DNA from: Volvox africanus
Lineage: Eukaryota; Chlorophyta; Chlorophyceae; Chlamydomonadales; Volvocaceae
Assembly (NCBI GenBank): GCA_030268105.1
Contig: BSDZ01000094.1
Location: 4,622,501-4,686,500, forward strand
DNA length: 64,000 bases
Direction of reading: 5' to 3'
A program made the position numbers and the translations under genes. The notes under the pieces were generated by a model, which did not search any database, was not told the DNA's origin, and saw only the letters and a list, made by a program, of their open reading frames with translations. Positions 25,327 through 38,200 of this stretch are shown here, piece by piece. Position 1 is the first letter of the stretch. Each line of letters begins with the position of its first letter.

Positions 25327-28300
25327 GGCTGAGCCACAAACACACTTCTATTGACTGTTTTATGCAGGACTCGGCCCCTTCACCAAGCTTCCGCGTCCTA
25401 ACGCACGATTCTAACGGCAAGCTGCGTTCGGCAAAAGCGCAGATCAGGGATATATGCTCCCTATGGAGACGAAGAAACCAAAAGAACTATAAAAATCCTG
25501 TACATGATGTTGAAGCTTCATGATTAAAACAAACTAACATAGAGTTAGTCTCACGAGGAAACCTACGGTGCCGCCTCATGTTCACGGACACAGCGGTCGG
25601 GGTGATGATTGTCAATTGGGAAAAGTGTACTTAGGGGAAAGTTGCTCTCTGCAAGCAAGGAAGTGTACAACGGTGTACAGCGTCTTTCCTAGTCCGTCCA
25701 CTGACAAAAATCATGTCGAAATAGAGCAAACATGAAGAAATGTTGCCGCTTATTGTTTGCTTATATGCATATTTTGAACGTTACGGATACATTTCAGAGC
25801 CCGTCAATGCGGACAGTTTCGGTTATGGAATGTTTCCAAACGGCCACCAGGTAATCTGGCTAGAGTTGACTGAGAACATCGTTAAATATGTGATAGACTA
25901 GCCAAGTTTCTTTCATTTCTTCCAAGCTCCGAGACCATTGTTTAGCGCCGAAGAAAATATCATGCAATCGAATTATTTTTTCCTTTTTCATTAGCTATCT
26001 TCTTATTGCATGAGTGCATAAATAGATGCTGCGGCAGTTTCTATTGAGGGCCGCCGGCCCTCCGTTGTCAAGGTTCCTGGTATCGGAAAAGGACGGAACG
26101 GCTCCATCGTCTGATAGCGACGTAAATTTCCTGAACGTCTCCCGCGGAGTGCCCACCGAAGCTGCACATCGGAGGAGCAAAGGACAATCACGATTTAAAT
26201 CCTGTTTAAGTCTTGCCGAAAATGGTGGTGTTGTCCAGGACCGGCAGCTGCAAGCCGGCAATGCCATCATTCGGTAGGGACGCATCATCGGAAAGCTCTG
26301 CAACTGAAATTGCCTCTAGGACATTTGGATTTGCCATTGTTGTTGGCGATGGCCATTTCGTGATCATTGGTGATTTGGGCGTCGCGCCGATCACTGTCGG
26401 AACGGTCCTGAACTGATGCCTCTGCATAGGGGTCTGCTTGGGCTGTGCGCTACACAACGCTTTGAGGTTTGACAAGAACAACAGGACAATGCCTGGACAG
26501 CATTTTTCCCCTCAGACCGAAAGTCTTAAGGAGAGGAAAGCACTCGGTAGTCGCTTGCGGTCAAGGCAAACACGAACAAATCTTCATTTGCTAGATATCA
26601 GGGGCAAAAGATGAAAACATATTAATTCTATGTCTTCAATACAAATTGAGACTGAAAACAGGCCTGCCACATTGTTAATATTAGCTTTGAAGTTAGGTAA
26701 GGCAGGGCTTGCCAGGGCACCGAGACATCGGGACGACTTAAGTCAACGCGGCGGTACGACTGTTACGTATCTTAGACTGCTACTGATTTTCTGGTTGCAG
26801 GTTTTAATCTCTAAGCACCATTATATCCTTAAAGTGATACATAATAATATGATAAATTGCATGATTGGGAACGGGATATTGGCGAGCGAGAGTGAGAAAT
26901 TCAATTTCCGCTGAAACATACAGTTAGTCACAAAATCTGCAATCTTTACAATCCATGCATTATCATTCCATAACATCCAAGTTGGAATACAATGATTGGC
27001 TTGAGGAGCGTGACGGAGCATTGAGCATGAGAAATAAAATGCCTGTACGGCAAAATGCCTGTACTTAAAAAAAACTTGTACTTCATGCTTCGTCCTTTTT
27101 CGCCCACTCACGCCGTAACAATCAGACATGAATGGGATCTCTTGTGGTAACTTGATGAAATGATTTATTGATGACATTCATTCTGGTTGTCCTATCCAGG
27201 GTCCCAATAGCAAGTATTCTGCAAAACCAAGGCCACGGCTATATTCTGTAAACCCCCGAAGCGCCAACATGTTAGCTTAATCACGGCCCAAGGGAGACAC
27301 CCTTGTTCACTTTTCCAAGGCAGACGCCGTATATACCATACGCATGCTGTGATTCCATGCTAGTGAACAGGGGCCGGAAATATATCGGTCCACCATGTCA
27401 GATGTCCAGCAAGTCATCACAAGACAAACATGTTTGCCTAATATTTCACTAATCTTGTTACTTATCGGCTAGGAGTCAGCATTGTCCCGAGAGTGTATTC
27501 GATTTTTTTTACAATCACGTTTTTCTTTCCATCCGAGCAGAAGAAATGAAATATTGCCTCCTTAGCGGGCCCTTCGCGCGTGCAAAACCAGCTTCAGTGC
27601 CGAGTATTGGAATCATATCATTTAACATGTCAACGCAGCCTACCCACCTTCACCACGACTGCACCAGGTAGACGAACGTCCTTCCGTTGATCCCAAACAC
27701 AACATTCTGAATCATACCGCATGTGCCCGTCACGGACATGCCTATTGCTCCGTGCCACGAAGCCGAAGCATTGCACAGGCCCTTCGGCATAACGCAAGTT
27801 TGATTGAAGGGACTCATGTGGTGATTTTGGGCACACCCAGTAGTTTTAAGGGCGGCTCCAACCCCGAGGGGCCAGGTGCCCTCGTAATACTCTAGAAGAC
27901 TGACTTAGCAACGCATTGTCTCCGTTTGTATGCGCCCTTTTCCCTTTTTCCGGCAGCACTGGCCAAAGCTTTGGCCTAAGAATGATTGAACAGCCTTGCT
28001 TGCTGTGAACTGTTGCTTAGACACGGCCAGAACCGATCACCATCCCAGAACGAAACGTTGAAGAGTTTCCTCAATGGCTGGTGACGGTTTGGAGAAAGCC
28101 CAGGAAGTGTTCCAAATTGTCCACGCACTGGAATGGAAATCGTGCGTGCAACATCCGTAGCAAATACGTTACATACACACCCACATCATGAAGTGCGTAG
28201 CGACACTCGCTGCCCCCTCCTCTGGACAAGGCGCCGTGTTCGTAGTACATTTTACACTTTGACTGAATATCCTGAGCAGGATCTCGAATTATCTGGTGCC

Positions 28301-29743
28301 GTTCAGCGTGCAATGCTGTTGTCCACATTGGGTCTTAATTGGTAGCTTCATCTATCCCATCCCACGGCAACCTCGTCCCGGGAACGGGAGCTATAAACAA
28401 ACCAATTCCCCATCCTCGACAACCCTTTCTCAATCATTACCATCATCCAAGTATTTACCTTCAGCCCTCCGAGAGAGATGGGGCTGTGCATATGCAATTG
28501 CAATTGTAGGAAAATGGCCCAGTGGTTGTGGGGATCAGGCATACGATGAGCATAATCCGTAGACCTGGAGGCGTTATTCTGGTCGCACAGGAATGTAAGC
28601 CAGGCCATGCAAGATGCAGCACGTCTGCTGCTTCGGTCATCAACCACAGCCAAAGTAATCTGCATTCATTAACTGAATGGCGATTGGTCTAAGGTAAAGA
28701 GGTTGATTCACCTGTGGGAACCGGAATTAGGAATTGACACCAGAACTGAAATGGACAGTGCAGTTACATGGAATTCACTAATACGTGGTGGTGCCTCATA
28801 AGGAAGAGGTGTTACGTCATCGGGCAAGGTTTTGGTCGAAATCTACGCGCGGAAAGAAGTGTCCAACCATGCACAACCCAGGTCGTGCCGAGGGTAGTGC
28901 CGAGCCATGGCACGTAAGATGTCACCTACCTTGACGCTTGGTAAAAATGGTGGAGCGGTTTGCGCCCGTACGGATGGGGGTCCTGGGACATAGCACATAT
29001 GGTTTCGGGCAGTATATGCGTGCTTTGGTGGCTGAAAGGTACAGTCTCGTACTTACATGTTTGCATGATGTCAAGCATTTTACTTATAAGCATGCACCTT
29101 TAGGCGCGAAGCTTTCGCCGCGGGGTGCTGGCAGTTCCTGAACGAAACATCGCGAACGCGCTAGCTTCTTGCGCTTGTAGCTTTGCTGTTTTTAGGTAAA
29201 TCTAGCACAATAACAATGTGGAGAAATTTAATATACGCAAATACACATGGTAGGGCGAGTTGCTCGCAAAGACGCCTGTCCGCAGCTGCCTTCCTCGGGC
29301 AAACCCGGATGCCCGGATGTGCACTTTAAACACTTACATTCACAAAGAAACTTACAACATCATAGCAAAAATGTGAGCATGGGCGGAATGCAACAATTTT
29401 TTAATTAGCTTTCGATAGCAGATTGTAATACGTTCTTTGCGTTGCGATTCTTCCTTCCTGCCATGGGGGGGTAAAAGCTGAAACTTTTGCTGATACACGT
29501 GGCGTCATAAACAATAAATGAGGCACCCTAAATCGCTCCTCGGCAGGAGCTCCCGCCCAAAAGAGATGCGCTCTAACTCTGCGCTCACATAATACGCGCC
29601 ATGACCAACCATTGTCCTCATTCTGGGAAAGACTGCATTCGATTGATGCGTAACCCACATACGACTATTATCCCAAGTTCTCGGTGTCCGTGTTCCCCAT
29701 GTGCGTGTCTTTTGCGAAGCTTATTCATGCGAGACAGATTAGC
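25327..29743. other. Gene-poor interval
   Basis: I see no gene with a recognisable domain or a coherent exon chain. The interval holds the kinase promoter and 5' UTR on the left. Around 26.0-26.5 kb there is a more GC-rich island with overlapping frames on both strands and no assignable function. Base composition is clearly more A/T-rich than the flanking exons. Confidence 0.5.
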
Positions 29744-29748
29744 TTACA
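29744..29748 (-). terminator. Candidate poly(A) signal of the GIP1-like gene
   Basis: This is the first minus-strand TGTAA downstream of the stop codon at 30797; it implies a 3' UTR of about 1.05 kb. Confidence 0.45.
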
Positions 29749-30796
29749 ACGGTCTTCCACGGTATGCAAGCGCAGTATGTAACTGAGGGCCTGCAGCATG
29801 CACCCTCTCCCTTGTTACGAACTGGCGATATGACCCCCACGTGCGCGCAATATCCATTATATCCCCCTGGGCTCTTCCACCTCCCTGTAGTGCGTGCGCG
29901 TGAAAAAAACTCAGGAGTCAACGACACCGCATAAGCTACTACCAAGCGACGACTGTAGGAACGAATTAACGAGGCACCAACTAAGCGGGGACGGCAAGTA
30001 GCCTGATCGTGGTGTGATCACAGCTGCTCGAGATCCCACACAGCATACATTGCAACTGTGAGCACCAAAACATCCTACTGTCCCTAAAGCTTTACCTTTT
30101 CCTTACTCGATGTCACCCAAGGCTCCCAAGCCGCCCATCTAATCCGCGGGCCTTGCCCAACGTCTCTACTAGGTCAGGGCGCCACGATAGCAGTGTCGTG
30201 TATGCCCCGGTACAATATCTGCTATGCCCCGGTACAATGTCTGCTGCTCGAAAATTTAATGCGTCGGCGGAGACAAAGGGCGCTAATGGGCCGGCCCACT
30301 ACAGCCTGCCCATCGGCCAAGTCAAATCCGACCGAATAGACTACATAGCAGGACGAGCAGGACAGGATTTCCAGCACGCAAACGCGACCCGTGACCAGCA
30401 TTCCGGTCGCATGACCAACCCATGTGCACATTCTCGAAGCTGTGGCCCCGGGAATCGCAATGCCCCGAAAAGCGCATCAGACGTTGGGAGAGCCCCGATG
30501 CAAAGACACCCTCTATTGAGAATGCGCATGTCCCAGTCCCAGCCCCGAAGAGCCACGCGCCTGTCTTAAAATTACCCTCCGTGGCGCCACATGCTGCAGC
30601 CTCGGGACCAACTGCTGTGAATCGTGAGAGTATGTTTCAAGGCACAACTGACCAACTTATCCGCACGATTCAGCCAATCGCCATCAAGAAGCGTCCGCAC
30701 GCAAGCTCCAGAACTCGTTGTCGCTGCGAGAAGTCAGGCGGGGGGCCTGTAGAGAGCAGCACCCACTTCATCAACAGCAGCCGTGGACACCATTCC

Positions 30797-33700
30797 TTAC
30801 TGCCTGTTGTAGTTTCCAGGGCCCCCACGGTTGTAACCGCCATAACCACCGCGCTGGCCACCATAACCACCACCACCATAGTGGCCGCCGCCATACCCCT
30901 GGTTACCGTAGCCTTGGTTACCATACCCCTGGTTGCCGTACCCGCCGTACGCCTGGTTACCATAGTGACCGGCGCCGTGGTGCTGGCCGCCATGGCCCAT
31001 GTGTCCTCCCTGGCCGCCTGGCTGGCCGCCCGCCTGCTGCTGCATTGCCGTCTGCGGCAACTGCTGTTGCTGCTGGGCGCTCATGCCGTAGCCACCCAGG
31101 CTGCTTGGGTCCTGCTTATCAGCGGGCTTGACCCCAGCGGCTCCAGGGACGTTGTAGGCAGCAGCACCGGCGGTCGCGGTAGCATTCGCTGCCGAAGCTG
31201 TAGCGGTGCCGGCATCCTCATAGCCTGCGTAGAGAGAACACATAGCAAAGCTTGCTCAAGTGCAAATGCATGACAGCAAGCTGCACAAACAATGTGGAGG
31301 CAAGGCATGGCAGCCAGAAACTTTGAACTGACCAGGCGTAAAGGACACAAGAGACGTAGGCATGCTTTGAGCATCTTGGAAAAGCGTCCAGCGCAGCATT
31401 AGGTTGTGGTGTTGGTTTGCCGCGACATTGCATTTCCCCACCATGCACGGCGCAACAGCAATACTTACCGGTTAAACTGTACCCAGTACCAGGATTTGTA
31501 TTGTACCCAGCACCAGGCAGCTGGCCTGCGCCGGCTACCACCGGGTTCGTGCTGTAGTTCGGGAAAGCAGACCTGCACAGGAAAGCGTCACCATTACAGC
31601 TACGCTTTCGGCTCCAAAACCAGAGAGCACGCACAATCAACGAAAGTGAGAGGCCTGGCAGTAAGCATCACACTATGAATCACGAAAGCTAGTAACAAGG
31701 ACATGATTGGCTCCTACGAGGACAAGCGATTCGGATACCCAACTAAATGTCCAGGACAACAGACGACATCGGATCTTGCTTCCTTCAGCTGCCGCCGCGA
31801 CTTACGCATAGTGTATGCAGGGAACGCACCTCTGGCTCATGTGCTGGTTAGCTTGCAGATACGGCTGAGGCTGCGATGCCGCTGCCGCCGCGGCAGGGTT
31901 CTGATACTGGTTGTAGCCCATCTGCAAGGCGACAGAAGAGCATGAGCAGTGGACTAAGCTCAATCCATTGTTGGGTCAAAGCTGAATACTGGAATTGCTT
32001 GTTGGATAGGAGCAGGGGTATGTTGCCGAGGATAAAACAATATCAGACCGTTTCAATAAGGTTGCCTGTGGACTATCTTTTATCAGTTACCTTCTCGCTT
32101 ACCTGCTGATAGTAAACCGCTGCTGCAGCGTATGGATTGTTGTACATCGCAGCAAAAGCAGGATTGTTGTACGGGTACGCCTGTGTGTAGGGGATGTGGC
32201 TGGCACCCGCGCCGGCGGAGTTAAACTGCATGGGGGGAATGACGCCCGGCGCAGCGGTGTACTGATTCACAGGCATGCCACCGGCCGCGGTTGCTGTCTG
32301 CGCGTTGGGTACCTGCGGCGCCGCAGTGGCGACCGTGCTGGCGACCGCGGCGCTTGAAGAGGCGGCAACGCCACCGAGATCTGTCTGGCCATACATGCCA
32401 GCAGTCGGGGTGTACTTTGCAGCAGCAGCTTGGTTGTAGGCTGCTGCGCTGGCGCCGGAGGGCTGACCCACTTGGGCCTGAGCGTAAGGCGCCGCGGCAT
32501 ATTGCGCCACGTACTGCTGCTGTACCTGGCTTGCCTGGTGCGTGGCATAGGGCTGCTGCTGCGGCTGCTGCTGGTGAGGCTGCTGGCTCACCCCCACCTG
32601 CGGCTGGCCGACAGACATCTGCTGCTGCTGCATCTGCTGCGGCTGCTGCTGGGGTGCGGTAACTTGTTGCTGCTGCTGCGGTTGCTGGGCGGCTTGCTGC
32701 TGCTGCGGCGGCGGCGACGGAGCTGCAATCTGTGGTTGCTGCTGCGCATTGTAAGCAGAAGCAGCCTGGGCCGCCGGCGCCTGCCCATACACGGACTGAG
32801 CGGCTTGCTTGAGGACGTCTTGGTTGTACGCCGCAGCGTAGTCTGTCTGAGTAAACACGCGCGGCCCAGCCTCGGGTACCTGACCAGCGGCACCGAAACT
32901 AGATGCACCAAACGCTCCGCCAAACGCCGCCGCCGCCTGCGATTGGAAGCTGCCATAAGATGACGCTGCGCTGGGTTGCTCAGCAGCGGTGTTCGTTGCG
33001 GGGGCTTGCCCCACTCCCGCCTTGTCAGCAGCCGTTTGCATGGCATACTGGGCGTAAGCATGCTTGTACTGGTCGGCAAGTGCGACCGAAGGAGTAGCCG
33101 CTTGAGAGACCGGTGCCGCCTGCTCCACCTGTTGCGCCTGCTGCGGCTGCTGCGATACAACTTGTTGCGGCGCCTGCTGCGGCTGTGGCTGAGGGACTGG
33201 CTGCGGCTGCGGCAGCGGCTTAGCAGGCTCCGCGGCGCTCTGGCTGTTATAGGAAGCACTGAAATTAGCGCCGAAGTCTCCAAGTCCACCGCCAATGTTG
33301 AATGTGCCGAAGCTCAACTGTAGGCTGTCCACCTCAGGTGCAGGCGGAGCTGCCGCAGTGGGCGTGGGAACGGAGGGCTTGGGGACCTCAGAAGGGGGAA
33401 CGGGAGCAGCGGGGACAGGAGCGGCGACGTAAGAGGCATACTGGTTGCCTGCGCTAGGGGGGGCCACCTGGTTATCAGCAGCAGAGAGCGTGACGACCTT
33501 GTCCGTGGACACCGGAGCAACCACAACTGGCGTGGCCACAGGAACAGCAACCGGGGCAGGAGAGGGCGAGGCTGTTGGCGCAGGAGCTGCAGCTTGCGCT
33601 GATGCAGCGGGAGCAGCCTGCGCTGCAGCCTTGCTAGCGCCGGCCAGCATGCCCATAAGGTCCTTGCCTGCGTTTGCGCCCCAGTCACTTGCTACCGTTG

Positions 33701-34577
33701 AGACCGAAGGCGCAGCGTAATTGGTCGAAGTAGTCGGCTCGACAGCAGATGCCACATCGGGCGCGGTCTCTGATTCTACTGCGGCCGGTCCAGTGGGCGT
33801 TGGCGAGGGTGCAGCAGCAAGGGCGACGGGCTTGGGCGGCTCCGGTGCTGGTGCGGGCACAGGCGCAGGAGCTGGAGGTTTCTGCTGCGACGATTTGAGC
33901 CTTTCAGCCATAGTTATGCCACCTCCGGGTCGGATTGGCGCCGGATGCTGTGTTGGCGCGCTAATGTTGTCGCTCGGTGTCGCACCCCATGCACTGCCGG
34001 AAGCAGACGGAGCGGCTGCAGGAGATGCACCAAATCCTGAAGTATTAGAAGTAGAAGTCTCGGGCGCCTTTTCCTCACCCCAGGGTGTAGCACCGGCAGC
34101 GCCCCAGGCATTGCCATCGCCATCCGACGCGGAAGGTGCCGGCCATCCGCTATCAGCGTGAGTAGCAGCCCCATTAGAATCTGAAGTAAAATGAGAGGAA
34201 TTTCCTTGGCGAGGACCGGCAGAGGGACCGCGCGGCGGTGGAGCCCCAGCAGATCCACGTCCGGTCGCGTAGCCGCTCCCCCGGCCGCCACGCCCGCCCT
34301 CGCCCCTACCGCGGCCCCTGCCCGAGCCACCGTTTGCAAATCGATCATAACCACGGCCACCAGAAGGGCGAGAGTCATTCCTGCGATCCTCCTCGCGCGG
34401 CTTGCGGTCCTTCTTCTTGCCCACTGTTTGGAAAGGACTCTCAAGGAGACGCTCGGTCGCCATGTTCACGTCCCCACCGCAAAGCTGAAGCATGGACTTG
34501 ATGTCTTCTTCCGTTGCACCTGTGACTTCCTTCATGGCCTCAATCATCTTCCTGGGCGTCGGCTTTAGCTCAGCCAT
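30797..34577 (-). CDS. GIP1-N (DUF1296) domain protein with RGG, Gln-rich and Gly-Tyr-rich regions
   Basis: Exons 34577-32103, 31921-31830, 31572-31469 and 31224-30797 keep phase and give about 1032 residues. The start is the ATG giving MAELKPTPRK; the open frame runs upstream but lacks homology there. Residues 8-60 are a UBA-like GIP1-N domain (MIEAMKEVTGATEEDIKSML, then NMATERLLESPFQTV and a basic KKKDRK), as in plant GBF-interacting protein 1. Residues 75-130 are rich in RG/RGG. Then follow about 600 residues of Pro/Ala/Gln low complexity with poly-Gln tracts, and a C-terminal prion-like tail of GYGNQ repeats with a final GGY/RGG cluster. This composition suggests an RNA-binding or condensate-forming protein. 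In plants the family has been tied to transcription-factor binding, so the role here is uncertain. It is divergent from the OPR gene at 35292. Confidence 0.85.
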
Positions 34578-35291
34578 GGTGGCGGGAGGGGCCGCAGATC
34601 TCGTGGCAAGGGCGAGGGCGCTTAAAAATAACAAAAGTGCGTTGACAATTCGGGCAACTAAAACATACTTGAGCTAGGAACTATGTGAGAAATTTGCCAA
34701 TCCAAAGGGAAGACATAGGAAAATTTTGTAGGTCCAGGAGGGCCTCAGTACGGCTCTCCGAGAACTCAGACCCAAGGAAATCAGCTTTAGCTGTTAGTAT
34801 ATTATTAGTATATGCCCTACAAGTTATGGCCCTGATTATCGGCAGGTATGTTTGCGCTTGGACTTTTTTCGCGCCCATAGACAAGTCCCGGCCGTTTCTG
34901 GCTTACACAGCCACTTATAGTACATGGAGGCATAAGTGAAAAGAATAATTCCAGTTCTTAACACAATTGTCCTGCGTTTCGTCCCTGGATCGGAATGAAG
35001 TTAACGCCGAACCAAATTAAGCCGAACGGGTCTGGCTCTGTAGACATTCCTCATCTTGTATGGTTGTTATGCTGCGCAAGGAGGAAACACGAGTTGCCCA
35101 GGTGTTGACTAAGGCACCGTGCCAGAACTCCGGAACCCGGTCGGACAAGAACCGCGCATATAATCAAACCATGAAGGGACGTGCAGGTCCCGTTGTCACA
35201 CAAACGATGTCATTCCCTTTGTTTCTCGCTTTTCCTCCAGGAAAGCAGTCCCCAAGGGTAGTGTGTTCATTTGCACCACGGCCCAGTTTTG
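34578..35291. promoter_or_regulatory. Divergent promoter region between the GIP1-like and second OPR genes
   Basis: The two genes point away from each other, so both promoters and 5' UTRs must lie in this 714 bp. I recognise no specific element. Confidence 0.45.
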
Positions 35292-38200
35292 ATGGCACCA
35301 GCATCGTCATGGCGCCGCGCAAACGTTCAGCAGCCGTGTTGCTCTTCCTGCGCCCCCCATGCTCACGCTCCTAACCTGCGGCGCGCCTGCTGGCGCCTTC
35401 ATCCTCTACTATTCACGCGCTCCTCAGCGGCATCACCCGCTGTGAATAAGTGGCCCACCAACGTGCAGCCCTTTACGGCCGCAGCCGCCTTGCCGCCTTT
35501 CCCCCGCTGCCTCGTCGCAAACTCCCAGCGCGCTGCGGCCTCCAAGGGCGCGGTCCCTATCGTGGATCCCTCTCGCCTTGTTTCAACACTCGTAAAACTT
35601 GCCCGCGTGGGCCAGGCTCCACAACCTGCATGGCTTGATATGTACCTGGCAGTCACTGAACCGGTTCTGCCGCAGCTGTCTGTGGGTCACTTGGCGACCC
35701 TCGTGCGCGCACTGACAAGTCTGGGGGTGGAAGTTCCAGAGCCGTGGGCACAGGCGCTGTTACAGGTGCGATGAGGCTCTGGGGAGCGGGTTTAATGTGG
35801 ATATGCCGGCTGAACTCAAAGTACGTGTCCAAAGACGGGAGAAGACCAGGTAGAAATTCGCACATTGCTGAAAAGGTGGGAAGGACGGGAAGAGAAAGTA
35901 CAATTTTTCATTGGAAAGCTGAAGAGTTATCTGTCTTGCATGCGTATTTGGCTATGATGCCAAACCGTAGATTTTAACTGAGATTGTGAGATTGTGCTCG
36001 CCAATGCTGTTAGCATTTAGGGCTTGCTGTGTCTAGTCTGCTCCTACAGGCATCTGAGGCGGCCCTGCGCGGTGCTGAATGCGCTTCCGACATTGCGGCG
36101 TTGCTGTTATGGGCGGCGTCGGATGGACGCTTAGTTCCGGAGTCGGCGTGGGTGGGTGCGGCACTACAGCAGGTACGAGCGGCTAATCTTGAGACTGCTC
36201 TGCGGTTTGATTGAGCGATTGCAACTGCAGTTGATCAGTGAGCGAGTGGCAAAGAGCGACACGGGGTATACGGGGTAGAGGGCAGGAAGGGCTTGTTAAG
36301 GGACATGTCAAGAATGCGTCTCTAAGATTGCGGATGTAGGCCGAGAGCCACGGGGTACGTTGGTGTACGACAGACTTCCAGGGAGGAAAAGGGAAGAGAA
36401 AAGGAAGGGAAAGGAAAATAACCTAGGAGCTCACGGCCGGCATCTATATTTTTGGGTGGGAGGGTTGGAGGGATCAGTTGGTGATGATTTAGGAAATCAA
36501 TTCGCATAATAGTTAGGTACTACCGATGGGGAGGGGAGGGGAGGGTACAGAAGGGATGCCTCCTCTCTGCACCGTTTGCTAACCCTGAAGTTGTTGTGGC
36601 CGACAAGCTGTGGACCACTGGGGACTCCAATGGGCCATGCGATCACGGCGGAGGCTATGGCACTGGCGCCATGGTCTGGATCTACGAGCCGCATCTAAAC
36701 ACGACCTCCCTTCTTGGTCCTAGGTTTTATCGCATCCATATTTGCAAGCCTCTCCCCGCCTGATTGCCCACGTTGCCAATATTAGGACAGTGTTAGTGTT
36801 CGGTAACTCCCCACCCCACCCATATTTGATCTCACTTCACACCTCGTATTGCAGCCCGCCCATTCTCAATCCCATTTTCCAATTCCTTTTTTCTTTTTCC
36901 GGTGTTAGATTCAATACCTCTCTTTGACGCGCCCCGGAGGCCTGAGCCCCAGCCACGCGGTTGATGTTGCCTGGGCAGTGGCCCGCATGGGCTACCGACC
37001 CGCGAACGCCCTGCTGGACTGCCTTGCGGCTGCAACCCTTGGGTCATCGGTTGCCAGCGGCGCTGCTGCCGCCGACATACAGGGCTGGGGCTGGGATGGA
37101 AGTCAAGCCGGCAATGCCGACCCGCGGGACACTGTGAGTGCAGGAGCGCGTGACGGGGGAGTTCGCGTTAAACAACGGAATTGGGCACAGGAACTCAGAA
37201 GGGGCGAGCGATCTTGAGTAAAAGGGTAACTATATTGCTGACTCTGTATTGCCTGATTGTTGCACTGTGTCAGTTTTCAGTTATCAGGCTATTTTTACCC
37301 TTCTGCTCAATTTTGTGTGTAAGTCACCTGGTCCTTTTAGGTCAATTCTTCTCTTCCGGCTGTGGCTCCCGTGAAACCGGAGTTTGTATCACCTCTTGTC
37401 TCTCTTGGCAATTGGAAAAAAGTATGAATACTCGCATTTCCCGGAAGAATCCCAGTTTGTCGGATGGGAACGGATATCCATCCCGGACATGGAACTTGGG
37501 CAGGTGGACGAAGGAGTGCGGCAACAACGATTTGCAGGCGGGGAGTCCGCTGGCTGGTCGGAACGCGGGAGGGAGCGTCTGGATTATTTGGATTCACCAC
37601 TAAGTCTAAAACCAAACTCAGATGTCCATGTGGCTACGCGTCGTCCGGTGGGCACCGCCATGTTGGAGCTTCCTCCCGAACAGTTAGCTCGGTTAGCCTG
37701 GGCATTTGCGTCGTTCAACTACTTTCCCCCAGATGAGTGGCTGAAGGTATGGATGGTGCTAATGCGGGCCATTGGGTGCGAGATATCCATGATGTGTCAT
37801 AACAAAGGTAAGATCCGCGTCTCCGGAGCCAAGCCGCGTGATATTTTATTAAACAACAGCAAAGCTTAGAAGGACTGGATGCCCAGTGGGATGGATTACG
37901 GCCCTGAGGTTTCCTCTAAAAGAGTGACAAAAACACAGAAATATTAATTGTATTCCAGCCTATACGATGTACCCCAATAGCTTTTTCTTGTTGGTTTGTG
38001 AATGTGTTTACACCGAGAGCTGTGCGCATCTGTACATGCTTGCCCTTTTCCCGGAACTTTCTGGATCTCAGTGGAAGAAGTTTGGTCGTACGACCGGTAC
38101 CAATACCCAAGATTCGCGGTGTTATTCCGGTTTTTGTAATGTTTCAGTACGCCTTGCCCCATCAGGCCTACTGGCTGCGCGGGATCTGGATCCGCGGTCT

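Noticed and set aside
32291..34161. Several plus-strand frames opposite the GIP1-like gene
   Set aside because: They mirror the biased composition of the Gln/Ala/Pro-rich coding strand and carry no domain.
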